NCBI RefSeq assembly: GCF_900110755.1
Contig: NZ_FOFF01000019.1
Location: forward strand, 62,001 to 126,000
Reading direction: 5' to 3'
Length of the DNA stretch: 64,000 nt
Source of the DNA: Streptomyces sp. yr375
GTDB lineage: Bacteria; Actinomycetota; Actinomycetes; Streptomycetales; Streptomycetaceae
Part shown: positions 25,068-33,413 of the stretch, in pieces
Numbering within the stretch: the first letter of the stretch is position 1
Layout: each line of letters starts with the position of its first letter
Notes under the pieces: generated by a model
What the model was told of the DNA's origin: nothing
The model's database searches: none
The model's input: only the letters and a program-made list of their open reading frames with translations
Made by a program: the position numbers and the translations under genes

Positions 25068-25245
25068 GTCACCGTCGGCGTGGACGGCTTGACCGAACGC
25101 CTTGCTGTTGCCGACTGGGGCCGCCCGCGAGACGGCTTCCTGTTGCGACGTCGTAGTCGGCCTCGATTGCGGCGAACTCCACGATCCCGTAATCGAGTTC
25201 GCCTTAGAGTCGGCCGACCGCGGCGTGGGAGCCGGTGACCGGCGT
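25068..25245 (+). pseudogene. Deleted universal-stress-protein relic
   Basis: One frame gives VTVGVDGLTERLAVADWG, the first strand and helix of a USP domain. Shortly after, a second frame gives VVVGLDCGELHDPVIEFALE, the start of a second USP domain. The roughly 110 residues that should separate them and the whole C-terminus are missing. It is a deletion scar of a tandem USP gene. Confidence 0.7.
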
Positions 25246-25362
25246 CCCCAGTGGTGGTTCCTCATGGCTGACGCGCACTTCGTGGGGGCGGCGAGCGGTC
25301 GATATGGGCAACCGTGCTCGCCCGTCCGAGACTCGGACAGGCAGGCACCGGAGAGGCTGGTG

Positions 25363-25842
25363 TCAGGCTTCGGCCGGCTGGTCGACGGGGACGAGCAGGA
25401 GCCCGGTGACCAGGTCCGGGTGGATGCGGACCGCGTAGTCCATCGGCTGCCGCACCCAGGGGCGCAACAGCGCCTGATACCGGGCGAGTTCGCGGGCGTC
25501 GGTGACCAGGTGGGCGTATCCCGTGACCACCACGCTCCAGCCGAGGTGGGTGTCGGGGTCGATGGCGTCGGCTTCGTAGGCCACGACGACTCCCGGGCCG
25601 TCGGCCTGGAGTGTGCGCGAGGTCAGGGCCGCGCCCTCGTGCGTGCGGATGACGATGTTCCCGTCGTCCACGATGTGGTTCACGGGGCGGATGGTCGGCA
25701 GTGCCTGGCGGGTGAAGGCGATCCTCCCCATCGGCACACTGCCCAGCAGCCGCAGTGCCTCCGCGCCGTCGATCTCGACGGTCCGGCGCGACGGCTCCGA
25801 GGCCGGGGCCTCGGGATGCCTCGCGACAGGTTTTTCGCTCAC
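25363..25842 (-). CDS. PPOX-class flavin/F420-binding protein
   Basis: 159 residues with a single PPOX barrel: EALRLLGSVPMGRIAFTR, LPTIRPVNHIVDDGNIVIRT, HLGWSVVVTGYAHLVTD and VRIHPDLVTG. It is a paralogue of the gene at 22709-23155. A short Pro- and Ala-rich N-terminal extension precedes the domain. The GTG at 25842 sits after GGAG at a slightly long distance. A perfect-core box at 25953-25966 lies 111 bases upstream, inside the 3' end of the neighbouring CBS gene. Confidence 0.86.
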   Translation of the reverse strand: MSEKPVARHPEAPASEPSRRTVEIDGAEALRLLGSVPMGRIAFTRQALPTIRPVNHIVDDGNIVIRTHEGAALTSRTLQADGPGVVVAYEADAIDPDTHLGWSVVVTGYAHLVTDARELARYQALLRPWVRQPMDYAVRIHPDLVTGLLLVPVDQPAEA

Positions 25843-25949
25843 TGCTCGATGTCTCCGGCCTGCGGCCCACCGGACCACCCGGGTGGCGGCCGGTGGGTGG
25901 GGCGTCTGGGGTTGATCAGGCCATTCCAGGCGTTCTGGTGCTGGTCGGG

Positions 25950-26627
25950 CTAGGGCCGTTCGGCCCTGGGGCGTGTCCGATCGGCCCTTTGCTCCGGAGC
26001 CTGCCGGGCCGGTGGCGGGCCGTCGTCGACGTGGTGGGTGAGGCCGTTGACCATTCCGGCGACTCCCTCCAGTCGCCACACCGCCCGGATCGCCTTCGGG
26101 ACGTCGCTACGGCGCTCCTCCGGCCCGGTCAGGGTGACCAGACCGTCGCGGACGAGCACGGTGACGCTGTCGGGGGCCAGACCGAGAGCGCCGACCAGGA
26201 CGTCGTCGATCACTTCACGGCGGATGTCCGTGTCCGTGCGGAGGAAGACCCGGAGCAGGTCGCGGCGGGTGGCGATGCCGATCAGGCGGTCCTCCTCGTC
26301 GACCACGGGCAGCCGTTCGATGCCACGGCGTTCCATCACCCGCGCGGCGTCCGGGACGGGCTGCTCCGGGTGCACGGTGACCGCGGGCGTCGACATCAGG
26401 TGCTCCGCCGTGGCGATGCGGCCCTCTCCGTCGCGCGCCCTGCGTGCCTGCTCGCGCACCAGATCGGTTCCGGAGACCACACCCGGCACCTTGTCGTCGT
26501 GGTCGACGACGGGCACCCCACTGATGCGGCGCCGCTCCAGCAGCCGGACCACTTCCCTGAACGGGGTCATGGGATGCGCCCGGACGACGTCGCTCGTCAT
26601 CACTTCACCGACGGTGTGGGTCTTCAC
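25950..26627 (-). CDS. CBS-domain pair with C-terminal BON domain
   Basis: 225 residues. Two CBS motifs (residues about 5-65 and 75-135) show VGEVMTSDVVRAHPMTPFREV, GVPVVDHDDKV and GIERLPVVDEEDRLIGIATRRDLL. They are followed by a BON domain (RREVIDDVLVGALGLAPDSVTV, VRDGLVTLTG). CBS pairs sense adenine nucleotides, and BON domains bind membranes or partner proteins. Three such genes occur in the island (also 32722 and 44714). The GTG at 26627 has an excellent AAGGAGG. It lies downstream of the HPF-like gene on the same strand. Confidence 0.9.
   Translation of the reverse strand: MKTHTVGEVMTSDVVRAHPMTPFREVVRLLERRRISGVPVVDHDDKVPGVVSGTDLVREQARRARDGEGRIATAEHLMSTPAVTVHPEQPVPDAARVMERRGIERLPVVDEEDRLIGIATRRDLLRVFLRTDTDIRREVIDDVLVGALGLAPDSVTVLVRDGLVTLTGPEERRSDVPKAIRAVWRLEGVAGMVNGLTHHVDDGPPPARQAPEQRADRTRPRAERP
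25953..25966. promoter_or_regulatory. 6-2-6 palindromic box upstream of PPOX gene 25842
   Basis: GGGCCGTTCGGCCC matches the consensus exactly and is extended by flanking A and T to AGGGCCGTTCGGCCCT. It overlaps the last codons of the CBS-BON gene, 111 bases from the PPOX start. Confidence 0.65.
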
Positions 26628-26735
26628 GGCACTTTCCTCCTTCACCTGCGCCGGAGGGAAACGGCCGTCCAACTGCCGTGTCCGGAGCGGCCGTTCCTTT
26701 CGTGCCGGGCGACGGGCAGTCGCCCGCAGCATGCT

Positions 26736-27137
26736 TTACGGATCCTGCCGACCGTCCGCCGGGCCGCCGCGCCACGGAGGCGGTGTGGCCGACCTGCGGG
26801 CCGTGTCCTCGCGGTGCACGACCCGGTCCAGGCGGGTGCGCAGCCGGTCCTGCAGCCGGTCCGCGAGCTCGTGCGCGCTCGCCTCCCGCGCGTGGACGAC
26901 GAGAAGATCGCTCCCCACCCGGATCTTGGCCCCGGCCGACCACGGCTGGTCGACGTGGTGCGCCGCGGCCCTGGCGATCCGCACCTCGCCGCCGACGGGC
27001 GCGAGCCCCGGGCGGTCGAGGACCGCGCTCAGCTTGGCCCGCAGGTAGGTGAGTGCTTCCGCGTCCACGTCCCCCTCGGTCCGTACCTGTACGGCGGCCG
27101 GCGAAGGGGTCTGGCTGCCGTTGTCCTTGAGCGTCAT
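26736..27137 (-). CDS. HPF/RaiA-like ribosome-associated protein
   Basis: 133 residues with a beta-alpha-beta arrangement resembling the N-terminal domain of hibernation-promoting factors: VQVRTEGDVDAEALTYLRAKL, GEVRIARAAAHHVDQPW and KIRVGSDLLVVHAREASAHELADRLQDRLRTRLDR (given here in parts). It lacks the C-terminal dimerisation domain of long HPF. Such proteins keep ribosomes inactive but protected in dormancy, which fits the island. The ATG at 27137 has AAAGGAG. The strongest palindrome of the window is 66 bases upstream. Confidence 0.75.
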   Translation of the reverse strand: MTLKDNGSQTPSPAAVQVRTEGDVDAEALTYLRAKLSAVLDRPGLAPVGGEVRIARAAAHHVDQPWSAGAKIRVGSDLLVVHAREASAHELADRLQDRLRTRLDRVVHREDTARRSATPPPWRGGPADGRQDP

Positions 27138-27194
27138 CTGCTCCACTCCTTTGATCGTTCGTCAGCAGTTCCAGACTGGCCCTGGTACCGCGGG

Positions 27195-27224
27195 CGCGTA
27201 CAGGGCCGCCCGGCCCTGTACGCG
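27195..27224. promoter_or_regulatory. 30-base perfect palindrome containing the 6-2-6 box
   Basis: CGCGTACAGGGCCG and its exact complement CGGCCCTGTACGCG flank a CC centre, giving 14-bp arms. The core GGGCCGCCCGGCCC is 27203-27216. It lies between the HPF-like gene (start 27137, - strand) and the sensor kinase gene (start 27474, + strand). Confidence 0.75.
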
Positions 27225-27473
27225 GGCCAGTGGGTCCCGTTTCCGTGTCGTCGAACCAGATGGTCAAGGACGGCGTCGAGTGGTGTGGTCAGGCGGTCGT
27301 CGCCGTCAGGACGGGTGCCGCCCGGAGAGGAGGGCCGGTGATCGAGTTCTCGGGTCCCGGAACATTTCTCCAGGTGCTTGATCCCCGTATCCTCACCGGC
27401 GCGGGGCCGCTACCGTGGCACATGACCGGAGCGGTAGGCCGGCGGTGTGTTGAGGCGAACTGGAGGATCACCG

Positions 27474-29201
27474 GTGGGAAGCCCTGAGGAGTCCCGCGTG
27501 GCCCGGGTCCGGCTGCCCCAGTTGAAGATGGACGAGCTGCTGGAGGAGCTTCAGGCCCGCCTGGACACGGCTCGGGGTACGCGCGACCGCGTGCACAGTC
27601 TGCTGGAGGCCGTCCTCTCGGTGGGCCGGGAGCTGGAAAAAAAACAGGCACTGCACGGCATCGTGGAAGCGGCGGCGGTCCTGGTCGACGCCGAGTACGC
27701 CGCGCTCGGCGTGATCACCCCGGACGGCAAGGCACTGTCGGCCTTCCACACCGTCGGTGTCACCGAGGAGCAGATCGCCGAGATCGGCCCCTATCCGCAG
27801 GGCCACGGCATTCTGGGCGAGCTGATCCGTCACCCCGAGCCGCTGCGGCTGACGAAGATCTCCCAGCACTCCGCCTCGTACGGCTTCCCGGCCAACCACC
27901 CGCCGATGAACAGTTTCCTCGGTGTCCCGATCCGGGTGCGCGACCAGGTCTTCGGCAACCTGTATCTGACCGAGAAGCACGGCGGAGCGCAGTTCGACGA
28001 GGACGACGAGTCGGTGCTGTCGACGCTGGCCGTCGCGGCCGGTGTCGCGATCGACAACGCCCGCCTCTACGAGGAGTCGCGACTGCGCGAGCGCTGGCTT
28101 CAGGCGAACGCCGAGATCACCCACGGGCTGATGTCCGGCGGTGCGCGTACCGACGTCCTCGCCCTGATCGCCGAGCGGGCCGGCGAGATCACGGGATCCG
28201 CCCTCGCGGCGGTGGCGCTGCCGATGGAGGACACCGGGTCGCTTGCCGTGGAGATCGCCGTAGGGATGGACGCGGAGGCGCACCAGGGGCTCGTGCTGCC
28301 TCTGGACCGCAGCCTGATGGGGCTGGCGTTCTCCAGTGCCGCTCCCGTCACCAGCGCGGACGTGGGCAACGACGGTCGCATCTCGCTGGATCCACCGCGC
28401 TTCGGGGGACTCGGTCCCGCCGTGGCGGTGCCCATCGGTACGGCAGAGGCGGGTGTGCGCGGTGTCGTCCTGCTGGCACGAGAGGCCGGGCGACCGCCCT
28501 TCTCGGCGACGGAGACCGAGACCCTCCAGGACTTCGCCGCCCAAGCGGCCGTCGCCATGGAACTTGCCGACCACCGTCGGGACGCGCAGGAGGTCGCCGT
28601 ACTCCAGGACCGCGACCGCATCGCCCGGGACCTGCACGACCTCGCCATCCAACGGCTGTTCGCCACCGGCATGACTCTGCAGAGTGCGGGCCGTTTCATC
28701 GAGCACGAGGAGGCCGCCGAACGCGTGGTGCGGGCGGTGGACGACCTGGACGAGACGATCAAGATCATCAGGTCGACCATCTTCGGCCTGCGGGCCCGTG
28801 ACGGCGGCGCCGGGACGGGGCTGCGGGCCCGTGTCGTGCGCGCGGTCGGCGAGGCCTCTCCCGTGCTCGGCTTCGCACCCAGCGTCCGTATGGAGGGCCT
28901 GGTCGACACCGACGTGCCCCGGGAGACCGCCGACCACGTGATCGCCGTACTGTCCGAGGCACTGACCAACATCGCCCGGCACGCCCGGGCCGACCGCGCC
29001 GACGTTGCCCTGATGACCGACGGCCGCGAAGTACGCCTGTCGGTCACCGACAACGGCGTGGGCATACCGGCCGACGGCCGACGCAGCGGGCTGCGGAACA
29101 TGGAGGAGCGGGCCGAGCAGCTCGGCGGAGCGCTGGAGTGGACCACTCCGCCGGAGGGCGGCACCGCACTCGTGTGGAAGGTGCCGGTGACCGGGAAGTA
29201 G
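27474..29201 (+). CDS. osdK: DosS/OsdK-type haem sensor histidine kinase (GAF-GAF-HisKA_3-HATPase)
   Basis: 575 residues. GAF-A (about 55-200) contains HPPMNSFLGVPIRVRDQVFG with His142 at the place of the DosS proximal haem ligand. GAF-B spans about 210-365. The phospho-His388 is in DRIARDLHDLAIQRLFATGM, nearly identical to DosS, and the ATPase shows EALTNIARHARA, DNGVGIP and GLRNMEERAEQLGG. No membrane spans are present. The family senses oxygen, NO and CO through haem and phosphorylates DosR. The GTG at 27474 follows GGAGG. The partner regulator is at 31158-31859, not adjacent. Haem binding is inferred from similarity. Confidence 0.92.
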   Translation: MGSPEESRVARVRLPQLKMDELLEELQARLDTARGTRDRVHSLLEAVLSVGRELEKKQALHGIVEAAAVLVDAEYAALGVITPDGKALSAFHTVGVTEEQIAEIGPYPQGHGILGELIRHPEPLRLTKISQHSASYGFPANHPPMNSFLGVPIRVRDQVFGNLYLTEKHGGAQFDEDDESVLSTLAVAAGVAIDNARLYEESRLRERWLQANAEITHGLMSGGARTDVLALIAERAGEITGSALAAVALPMEDTGSLAVEIAVGMDAEAHQGLVLPLDRSLMGLAFSSAAPVTSADVGNDGRISLDPPRFGGLGPAVAVPIGTAEAGVRGVVLLAREAGRPPFSATETETLQDFAAQAAVAMELADHRRDAQEVAVLQDRDRIARDLHDLAIQRLFATGMTLQSAGRFIEHEEAAERVVRAVDDLDETIKIIRSTIFGLRARDGGAGTGLRARVVRAVGEASPVLGFAPSVRMEGLVDTDVPRETADHVIAVLSEALTNIARHARADRADVALMTDGREVRLSVTDNGVGIPADGRRSGLRNMEERAEQLGGALEWTTPPEGGTALVWKVPVTGK

Positions 29202-29217
29202 GCACCGCTCTGCCACC

Positions 29218-29901
29218 GTGGATCGCCCCAAGCCCTGGCCGGGCCGCGAGCCCAGGACGTCATGCGGTTGCTGCATCCCCATGCCCGGCGCACCGGCGAG
29301 GGCCCAGCGCGTTCTCCGCCGGTCAGCCCTTGTACGGGCCCGAGGGGCGGAGTCGCACCGCGCGTCCCTGGCCGTCGTCGGAAGCAACGCCACACGTGGG
29401 CACGGCACCCTGCGCGACGACTCGCTCGCCGGGTGTCTGTCCGCCCGCGCGTCGGGTCCGCTGCTGGTGGTGCGCGGCAGGCCGAACCCGGCCGGCCCCG
29501 TGCTGCTCGCCGTCCACGGCACGTCGACACTCCGTGAAGCCGCCGAATTCGCCTTCGCCGAGGCCTCGTTGCGGGGAGCCGACGTGGTGGCCGTGCATCT
29601 GCGGCATGCCGCCGCCACACGGCCGCAGAGCGGGTCCACCACCACCGTGGCGGACGACGACGAGGACCTCGCGCTCGCCGAGACCCTGTCCGAACCGCGC
29701 AAGCGGTACCCGGACGTCATCCTGCGCTGCCGTCGGCCCCAGGGCCGATCCCGCCGATCCCTCGTCGAGGCCAGCGGCGACAGCCAGCTCCTGGTGGTCG
29801 GCGTGCGTAGCTGGTCCCGGTTCGGAGGCGGCCTGCTGGACCCGGTCGGGCGGACCGCCCTGCGCGAGGCCGACTGCCCCGTCGCCCTGGTCCGCTGCTA
29901 G
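29218..29901 (+). pseudogene. Universal stress protein with degraded first domain
   Basis: The frame reads as USP from about residue 50: SLAVVGSNATRGHGTLRDDS with a domain boundary at GPLLVVRG, then a full second domain (VLLAVHGTSTLREAAEFAFA through EADCPVALVRC). The first strand and helix of domain 1 are absent, and the N-terminal 45 residues (from GTG 29218) are Arg/Pro/Cys-rich and unlike USP. No palindromic box is visible upstream. It might still make a single-domain protein, but the structure suggests a 5' deletion. Confidence 0.65.
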
Positions 29902-30019
29902 TCCCCGATGGACGTCCGAAACAGAGAGTGGCCGGTGGAGCGCCAGAGGGTGTTCTCCCGGCCACTCGCACGTGCGACGGGCGACCCGATCCAGGGCCGT
30001 GGCCTCGGACGGCGGTCGT

Positions 30020-31024
30020 TCAACGCGCGGCCACACCCGGCACGGCGGTCGGCCGTGAACTCTGCTCCAACGACTGACCCACCGACCGGCGCGGCGAGGC
30101 GGGCCCCTGCCTGCCGTAGCCGAGGCGGAGCACCATCTGTGCGTGCTGCCGTTGGCCGTCTGGGAGGTGCTCGCGCAGGTCGGGCCACTCCAGTGCCTGA
30201 TGGAGGAGGGATGCCTTCACACCGTGGGCGGTGGCCACCAGCAGGACGCGTTCGAGCGCCTCTCCGGCGCGCAGCCAGTCGGTGCGGCGGTCGTGGAGGG
30301 TGGACAGTACGGCGATGGAGGGCCGCTTCTCGAAGGGGCGGGCGGCGACTGCCGTCGGGTTCCGGTGGGCGCCGAAGTCCCGGACGGGTATCTGCTCCCG
30401 GAAGTCCTGCGGGCCGATCGCCTCCGGTGGCATGCCGAACGACTCGGCGTCGGGAGGGTGGACCCAGCGGCGGCTCTCCACGGCCCGGCCGGTGTCCGCG
30501 GTGTTGCGCTGCTCCGCCTCCCGGGTCAGCCGCAGCAGCCGGTCGGTCCTCGTGGGGCCGGGGAGTTCCAGCACGGAGCCTTCCGCGTGGGCGGCTTCGG
30601 TCAGTTCGGTCAGGACGGAGGCGGGCACCGGCCGGTCGGAGAACGGGAAGCGGCTGCTGTGCCGGCGCCACAGGGCGTCGTAGAGATGTGGGGTTGTGGG
30701 CGGCCGGGTGGTTCCGGCGAGTCGTACGGTGGCGAGCAGGTCCGGTTCGGCGGGCCGGGGGAGCCGCCGGGTCACGGGCTCCCAGCCGCAGTGGGCCACC
30801 GCGACGCGCAGGTTGAACAGCGCGCAGCCGACCGAGATGTGCAGGGCGCGCCCCGACGGGTCGGTGTGCCGTAGACCGCGTTCCGCGACCGCCCGGATCT
30901 CCAGCGTGACCGTGTCCGGGTCGAGCCGGAAGCGCCAGGGCTGGGTGTTGTGGATCGAGGGCGCGGCGACGGACGCCGCGATCAGCGTTTCCAGGGTCGG
31001 GACGTCGAGAACCGTGCTGGACAT
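30020..31024 (-). CDS. Acg-type putative FMN nitroreductase
   Basis: 334 residues of the nitroreductase-like Acg family, which is strongly represented in the M. tuberculosis DosR regulon (Acg/Rv2032). Typical blocks are AASVAAPSIHNTQPWRFRL, PSGRALHISVGCALFNLRVA, RRHSSRFPFSDRPV and RAGEALERVLLVATAHGVKASLLHQALEWP (in parts). The two halves resemble a duplicated nitroreductase fold with a poorly conserved flavin site, so FMN sequestration is as likely as catalysis. The ATG at 31024 has GGGGAGGAG. A near-consensus box lies 89 bases upstream. Confidence 0.88.
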   Translation of the reverse strand: MSSTVLDVPTLETLIAASVAAPSIHNTQPWRFRLDPDTVTLEIRAVAERGLRHTDPSGRALHISVGCALFNLRVAVAHCGWEPVTRRLPRPAEPDLLATVRLAGTTRPPTTPHLYDALWRRHSSRFPFSDRPVPASVLTELTEAAHAEGSVLELPGPTRTDRLLRLTREAEQRNTADTGRAVESRRWVHPPDAESFGMPPEAIGPQDFREQIPVRDFGAHRNPTAVAARPFEKRPSIAVLSTLHDRRTDWLRAGEALERVLLVATAHGVKASLLHQALEWPDLREHLPDGQRQHAQMVLRLGYGRQGPASPRRSVGQSLEQSSRPTAVPGVAAR

Positions 31025-31112
31025 GGGGTCTCCTCCCCGCCCCGCGCCCGAGAGGCGGCAGAGCTGTTGGCTGTGCCTGTCCAGCGTGGTGCTGCGGGGA
31101 GGGCCGGGGGAG

Positions 31113-31126
31113 GGGCCGTACGGCCT
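31113..31126. promoter_or_regulatory. 6-2-6 box upstream of the Acg-type gene
   Basis: GGGCCGTACGGCCT has one mismatch to the consensus and is centred about 95 bases before the start at 31024. It lies in the 133-base space after the response regulator gene, showing that the two genes can be separately promoted. Confidence 0.6.
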
Positions 31127-31157
31127 GGGGTCGCGCCGGACGGCCCGGGCGCGTGGC

Positions 31158-31859
31158 TCAGCGGGCCGAGCTGTCGCTGGACTCCGGCTGTTCCAGGTGC
31201 GAGGCGAGGACCGCGGCCTGTACCCGGCGCTGGACGCCCAGCTTGGCGAGCAGCCGGGAGATGTGGTTCTTGACCGTCTTCTCCGACAGATACAGCCGTT
31301 TGCCGATCTCGCGGTTGGTCAGGCCGTCCCCGATCAGCGCGAGGATCTCCCGCTCGCGCGGCGACAGGCTCGCCAACTCCGGTGCCATCTCCGGGGCTTG
31401 GGCCGGTTCGGCCCGCAGTGAGCGCATCAGGCGGGCGGTCGTCGCGGGGTCGAGCATCGACTGGCCGGAGGCGACCGTGCGTACCGCCGAGACCAGGTCG
31501 GAGCCCTTGATCTGCTTGAGGACGTAGCCGGACGCACCGGCCATGATGGCGTCGAGCAGGGCGTCCTCGTCGTCGAACGAGGTGAGCATCAGCACAGCCA
31601 ACTCCGGCATCTGGTCGCGGAGTTCGCGGCAGACGGTGATGCCGTCGCCGTCGGGTAGGCGTACGTCCAGGACGGCGACGTGCGGGCGCACCGCGGGGGC
31701 TCGTACGAGGGCGTGTTCGACGTTCTCGGCGTCGCCGACCACCGAGATGTCCTCCTCGGCGTCCAGGAGGTCGGACAGACCGCGTCGCACGACCTCGTGG
31801 TCGTCCAGCAGGAAGACGCGGATCGGGTCCTGTGCGGTGAAGGTGTGTGCCTCGGCCAT
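31158..31859 (-). CDS. osdR: DosR/OsdR-type response regulator
   Basis: 233 residues. The receiver has VFLLDDHEVVRRGL and the phospho-acceptor Asp65 in VAVLDVRLPDGDG. The LuxR-type domain shows LSPREREILALIGDGLTNREI and LSEKTVKNHISRLLAKLGVQRR, the recognition-helix sequence of DosR (KTVKN core). It is the expected partner of the haem kinase at 27474 and the likely binder of the 6-2-6 palindromes. The ATG at 31859 has GAGG upstream; the longer frame to 31958 lacks support. It has its own box 84 bases upstream, which implies autoregulation. Confidence 0.93.
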   Translation of the reverse strand: MAEAHTFTAQDPIRVFLLDDHEVVRRGLSDLLDAEEDISVVGDAENVEHALVRAPAVRPHVAVLDVRLPDGDGITVCRELRDQMPELAVLMLTSFDDEDALLDAIMAGASGYVLKQIKGSDLVSAVRTVASGQSMLDPATTARLMRSLRAEPAQAPEMAPELASLSPREREILALIGDGLTNREIGKRLYLSEKTVKNHISRLLAKLGVQRRVQAAVLASHLEQPESSDSSAR

Positions 31860-31942
31860 CTCGACGCCTCGTTCCCCGGAGTATGAACGGACTGCGGGCC
31901 GTCCGTGACCTCGATCATCACGCGCCCGGCCCGGAAGCACTA

Positions 31943-31956
31943 GGGCCGACCGGCCC
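31943..31956. promoter_or_regulatory. 6-2-6 box between osdR-like and Rv1733c-like genes
   Basis: GGGCCGACCGGCCC matches exactly. It is followed by additional half-sites (CCGGCCC at 31959-31965 and 31982-31988). The cluster sits between two divergent genes, 84 bases from the regulator start and 129 bases from the membrane-protein start. Confidence 0.68.
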
Positions 31957-32084
31957 AACCGGCCCTTTCGACCTGTCCCGACCGGCCCTCATACGACGGT
32001 CCGGCGGCCCCTCCCCGAGGCGATCACCCGGTGAGACCTTCCTGTTGTTCTCGTCTCCATGAGGCCCGTGAGGGGGTGTGACCG

Positions 32085-32663
32085 ATGCGGAAGACCAAGC
32101 GCGTGAAGGTCCTGGGGTGGCGCTGGCGGCGCAACGAACTGCGCCGGCACAGCGATGCGGTCGAGGCATGGATCGTCCTTGCCGCCTGGGCGTTCGCGAC
32201 AGCCGGGGGAGCCGTCGCAGGGGTGGCGGGCGCCCAGGCCGTCGAGACCGCGCAGGCGAGGAGCGGAGCGGAACATCGGCCGGCCACCGCCGTGCTGCTC
32301 GGCACCGTGCCGCCCGGTGCACGCGCCCCGGCCACCTACAACCTGGCGCGCGCGAACGTGCGCTGGACCGACGCGCGGGGCACCGTCCGTACCGCCACTG
32401 CGGACGTGAAGGCCGGAACCGCCGTCGGCAGCTCGGTACCGGTGTGGACGGACGGGCACGGCCACCTGGTCGACGAGCCCGCGAGTCCGACCGTGGAGAC
32501 GGCACGCGTGGTGATGGCCGGTACCGGGGTCGGCCTGGCCGGTGGGTTGTTCGTGCTCGCGGGCGGACGGCTGATCCGGCTGCGGGTGGAGCGGCGGGCC
32601 ACCGAGCGGTGGGGCGAGGAATGGGAGCGGACCGGTGCGCGGTGGGGGCGCAGGACCGGCTGA
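32085..32663 (+). CDS. Rv1733c-like membrane protein (copy 2)
   Basis: 192 residues with the same layout as the copy at 19521-20102. The basic N-terminus is RKTKRVKVLGWRWRRNELRRH in outline, followed by span 1 (WIVLAAWAFATAGGAVAGVA). The extracytoplasmic part ends AGTAVGSSVPVWTDGHG, span 2 is AGTGVGLAGGLFVLAGG, and the cytoplasmic tail is WGEEWERTGARWGRRTG. It belongs to the DosR-regulon membrane protein family and its function is unknown. A run of G residues precedes the ATG as ribosome site. Confidence 0.85.
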   Translation: MRKTKRVKVLGWRWRRNELRRHSDAVEAWIVLAAWAFATAGGAVAGVAGAQAVETAQARSGAEHRPATAVLLGTVPPGARAPATYNLARANVRWTDARGTVRTATADVKAGTAVGSSVPVWTDGHGHLVDEPASPTVETARVVMAGTGVGLAGGLFVLAGGRLIRLRVERRATERWGEEWERTGARWGRRTG

Positions 32664-32721
32664 TACGACGTTGCCCCGCCGACACCGGCGGGGCAACGTC
32701 GTGTGGGCTGCGTACGTCGCG

Positions 32722-33378
32722 CTACGCGGAGCGGTCGGGCTCGGCGAGGTCGAATCGCACGTCCACGACCCCTTCGACGGCTCGCACCAGCCGCGCGGCG
32801 ACCGGGACCAGGGAGGTGTCCCGTACCCGACCGCCGAGCCGTACGACACCGTCCCGGACCTCGACCCGCACATCCGACGCCGGACCGGGGAACAGGTACG
32901 CGACCACCTCGCGCCGTATCTCCTCCGCGATCTCCTCGTCGTCCCGGAGGAACACCTTCAGCAGGTCGGCCCGGCTGACGACGCCCTCCAGCCGGCCCGC
33001 ATGATCGACGACGGGCAGTCGCTTCACCTTGGCCCGGGCCATGGTCCGCGCGGCCTGCGCGAGGGTCGCCCCGGGGCCCACGGTGAGGGCGGGCGCGGTC
33101 ATCAGCTCGCCCGCGGTCACCGAGCCGGCCTTCGCGAGGTCGGACAGCCGGCGCACCTGGGTGCGCCGGTCGGGGTCGTCGTCGCGGAACTCCTCCTTGG
33201 GCAGCAGGTCGGCCTCCGAGACGATCCCGATCACCCGCTCCGCCGCGTCGAGCACGGGCAGGGCGCTGACCCTCCGTTCCTGCATCGTGCGCACGATGTC
33301 CTTGAAGGCGGCCCCGCGGCCGACGGCGGCGACGGTACGGGTCATCACGTCGCTCACGATGTGCGGCGATCCATTCAT
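32722..33378 (-). CDS. CBS-domain pair with C-terminal BON domain
   Basis: 218 residues. CBS 1 has IVSDVMTRTVAAVGRGAAFKD and VSALPVLDAAERVIGIVSEADLL. CBS 2 has AGELMTAPALTVGPGATLAQA and VKRLPVVDHAGRLEGVVSRADLL. BON follows (EEIRREVVAYLFPGPASDV, VRDGVVRLGG). It is a paralogue of the genes at 25950 and 44714. AGGAG precedes the ATG at 33378. It follows the cyclic-nucleotide-binding gene by 35 bases and is probably driven by the box at 33967. Confidence 0.9.
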   Translation of the reverse strand: MNGSPHIVSDVMTRTVAAVGRGAAFKDIVRTMQERRVSALPVLDAAERVIGIVSEADLLPKEEFRDDDPDRRTQVRRLSDLAKAGSVTAGELMTAPALTVGPGATLAQAARTMARAKVKRLPVVDHAGRLEGVVSRADLLKVFLRDDEEIAEEIRREVVAYLFPGPASDVRVEVRDGVVRLGGRVRDTSLVPVAARLVRAVEGVVDVRFDLAEPDRSA

Positions 33379-33413
33379 GGTCACTCCTCGCTCGTCACGG
33401 TCCGTCGGCGCGG

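Noticed and set aside
29138..30058. 306-codon + frame across the end of the kinase gene and the USP relic
   Set aside because: It is out of frame with the kinase and USP matches and has shadow-type composition.
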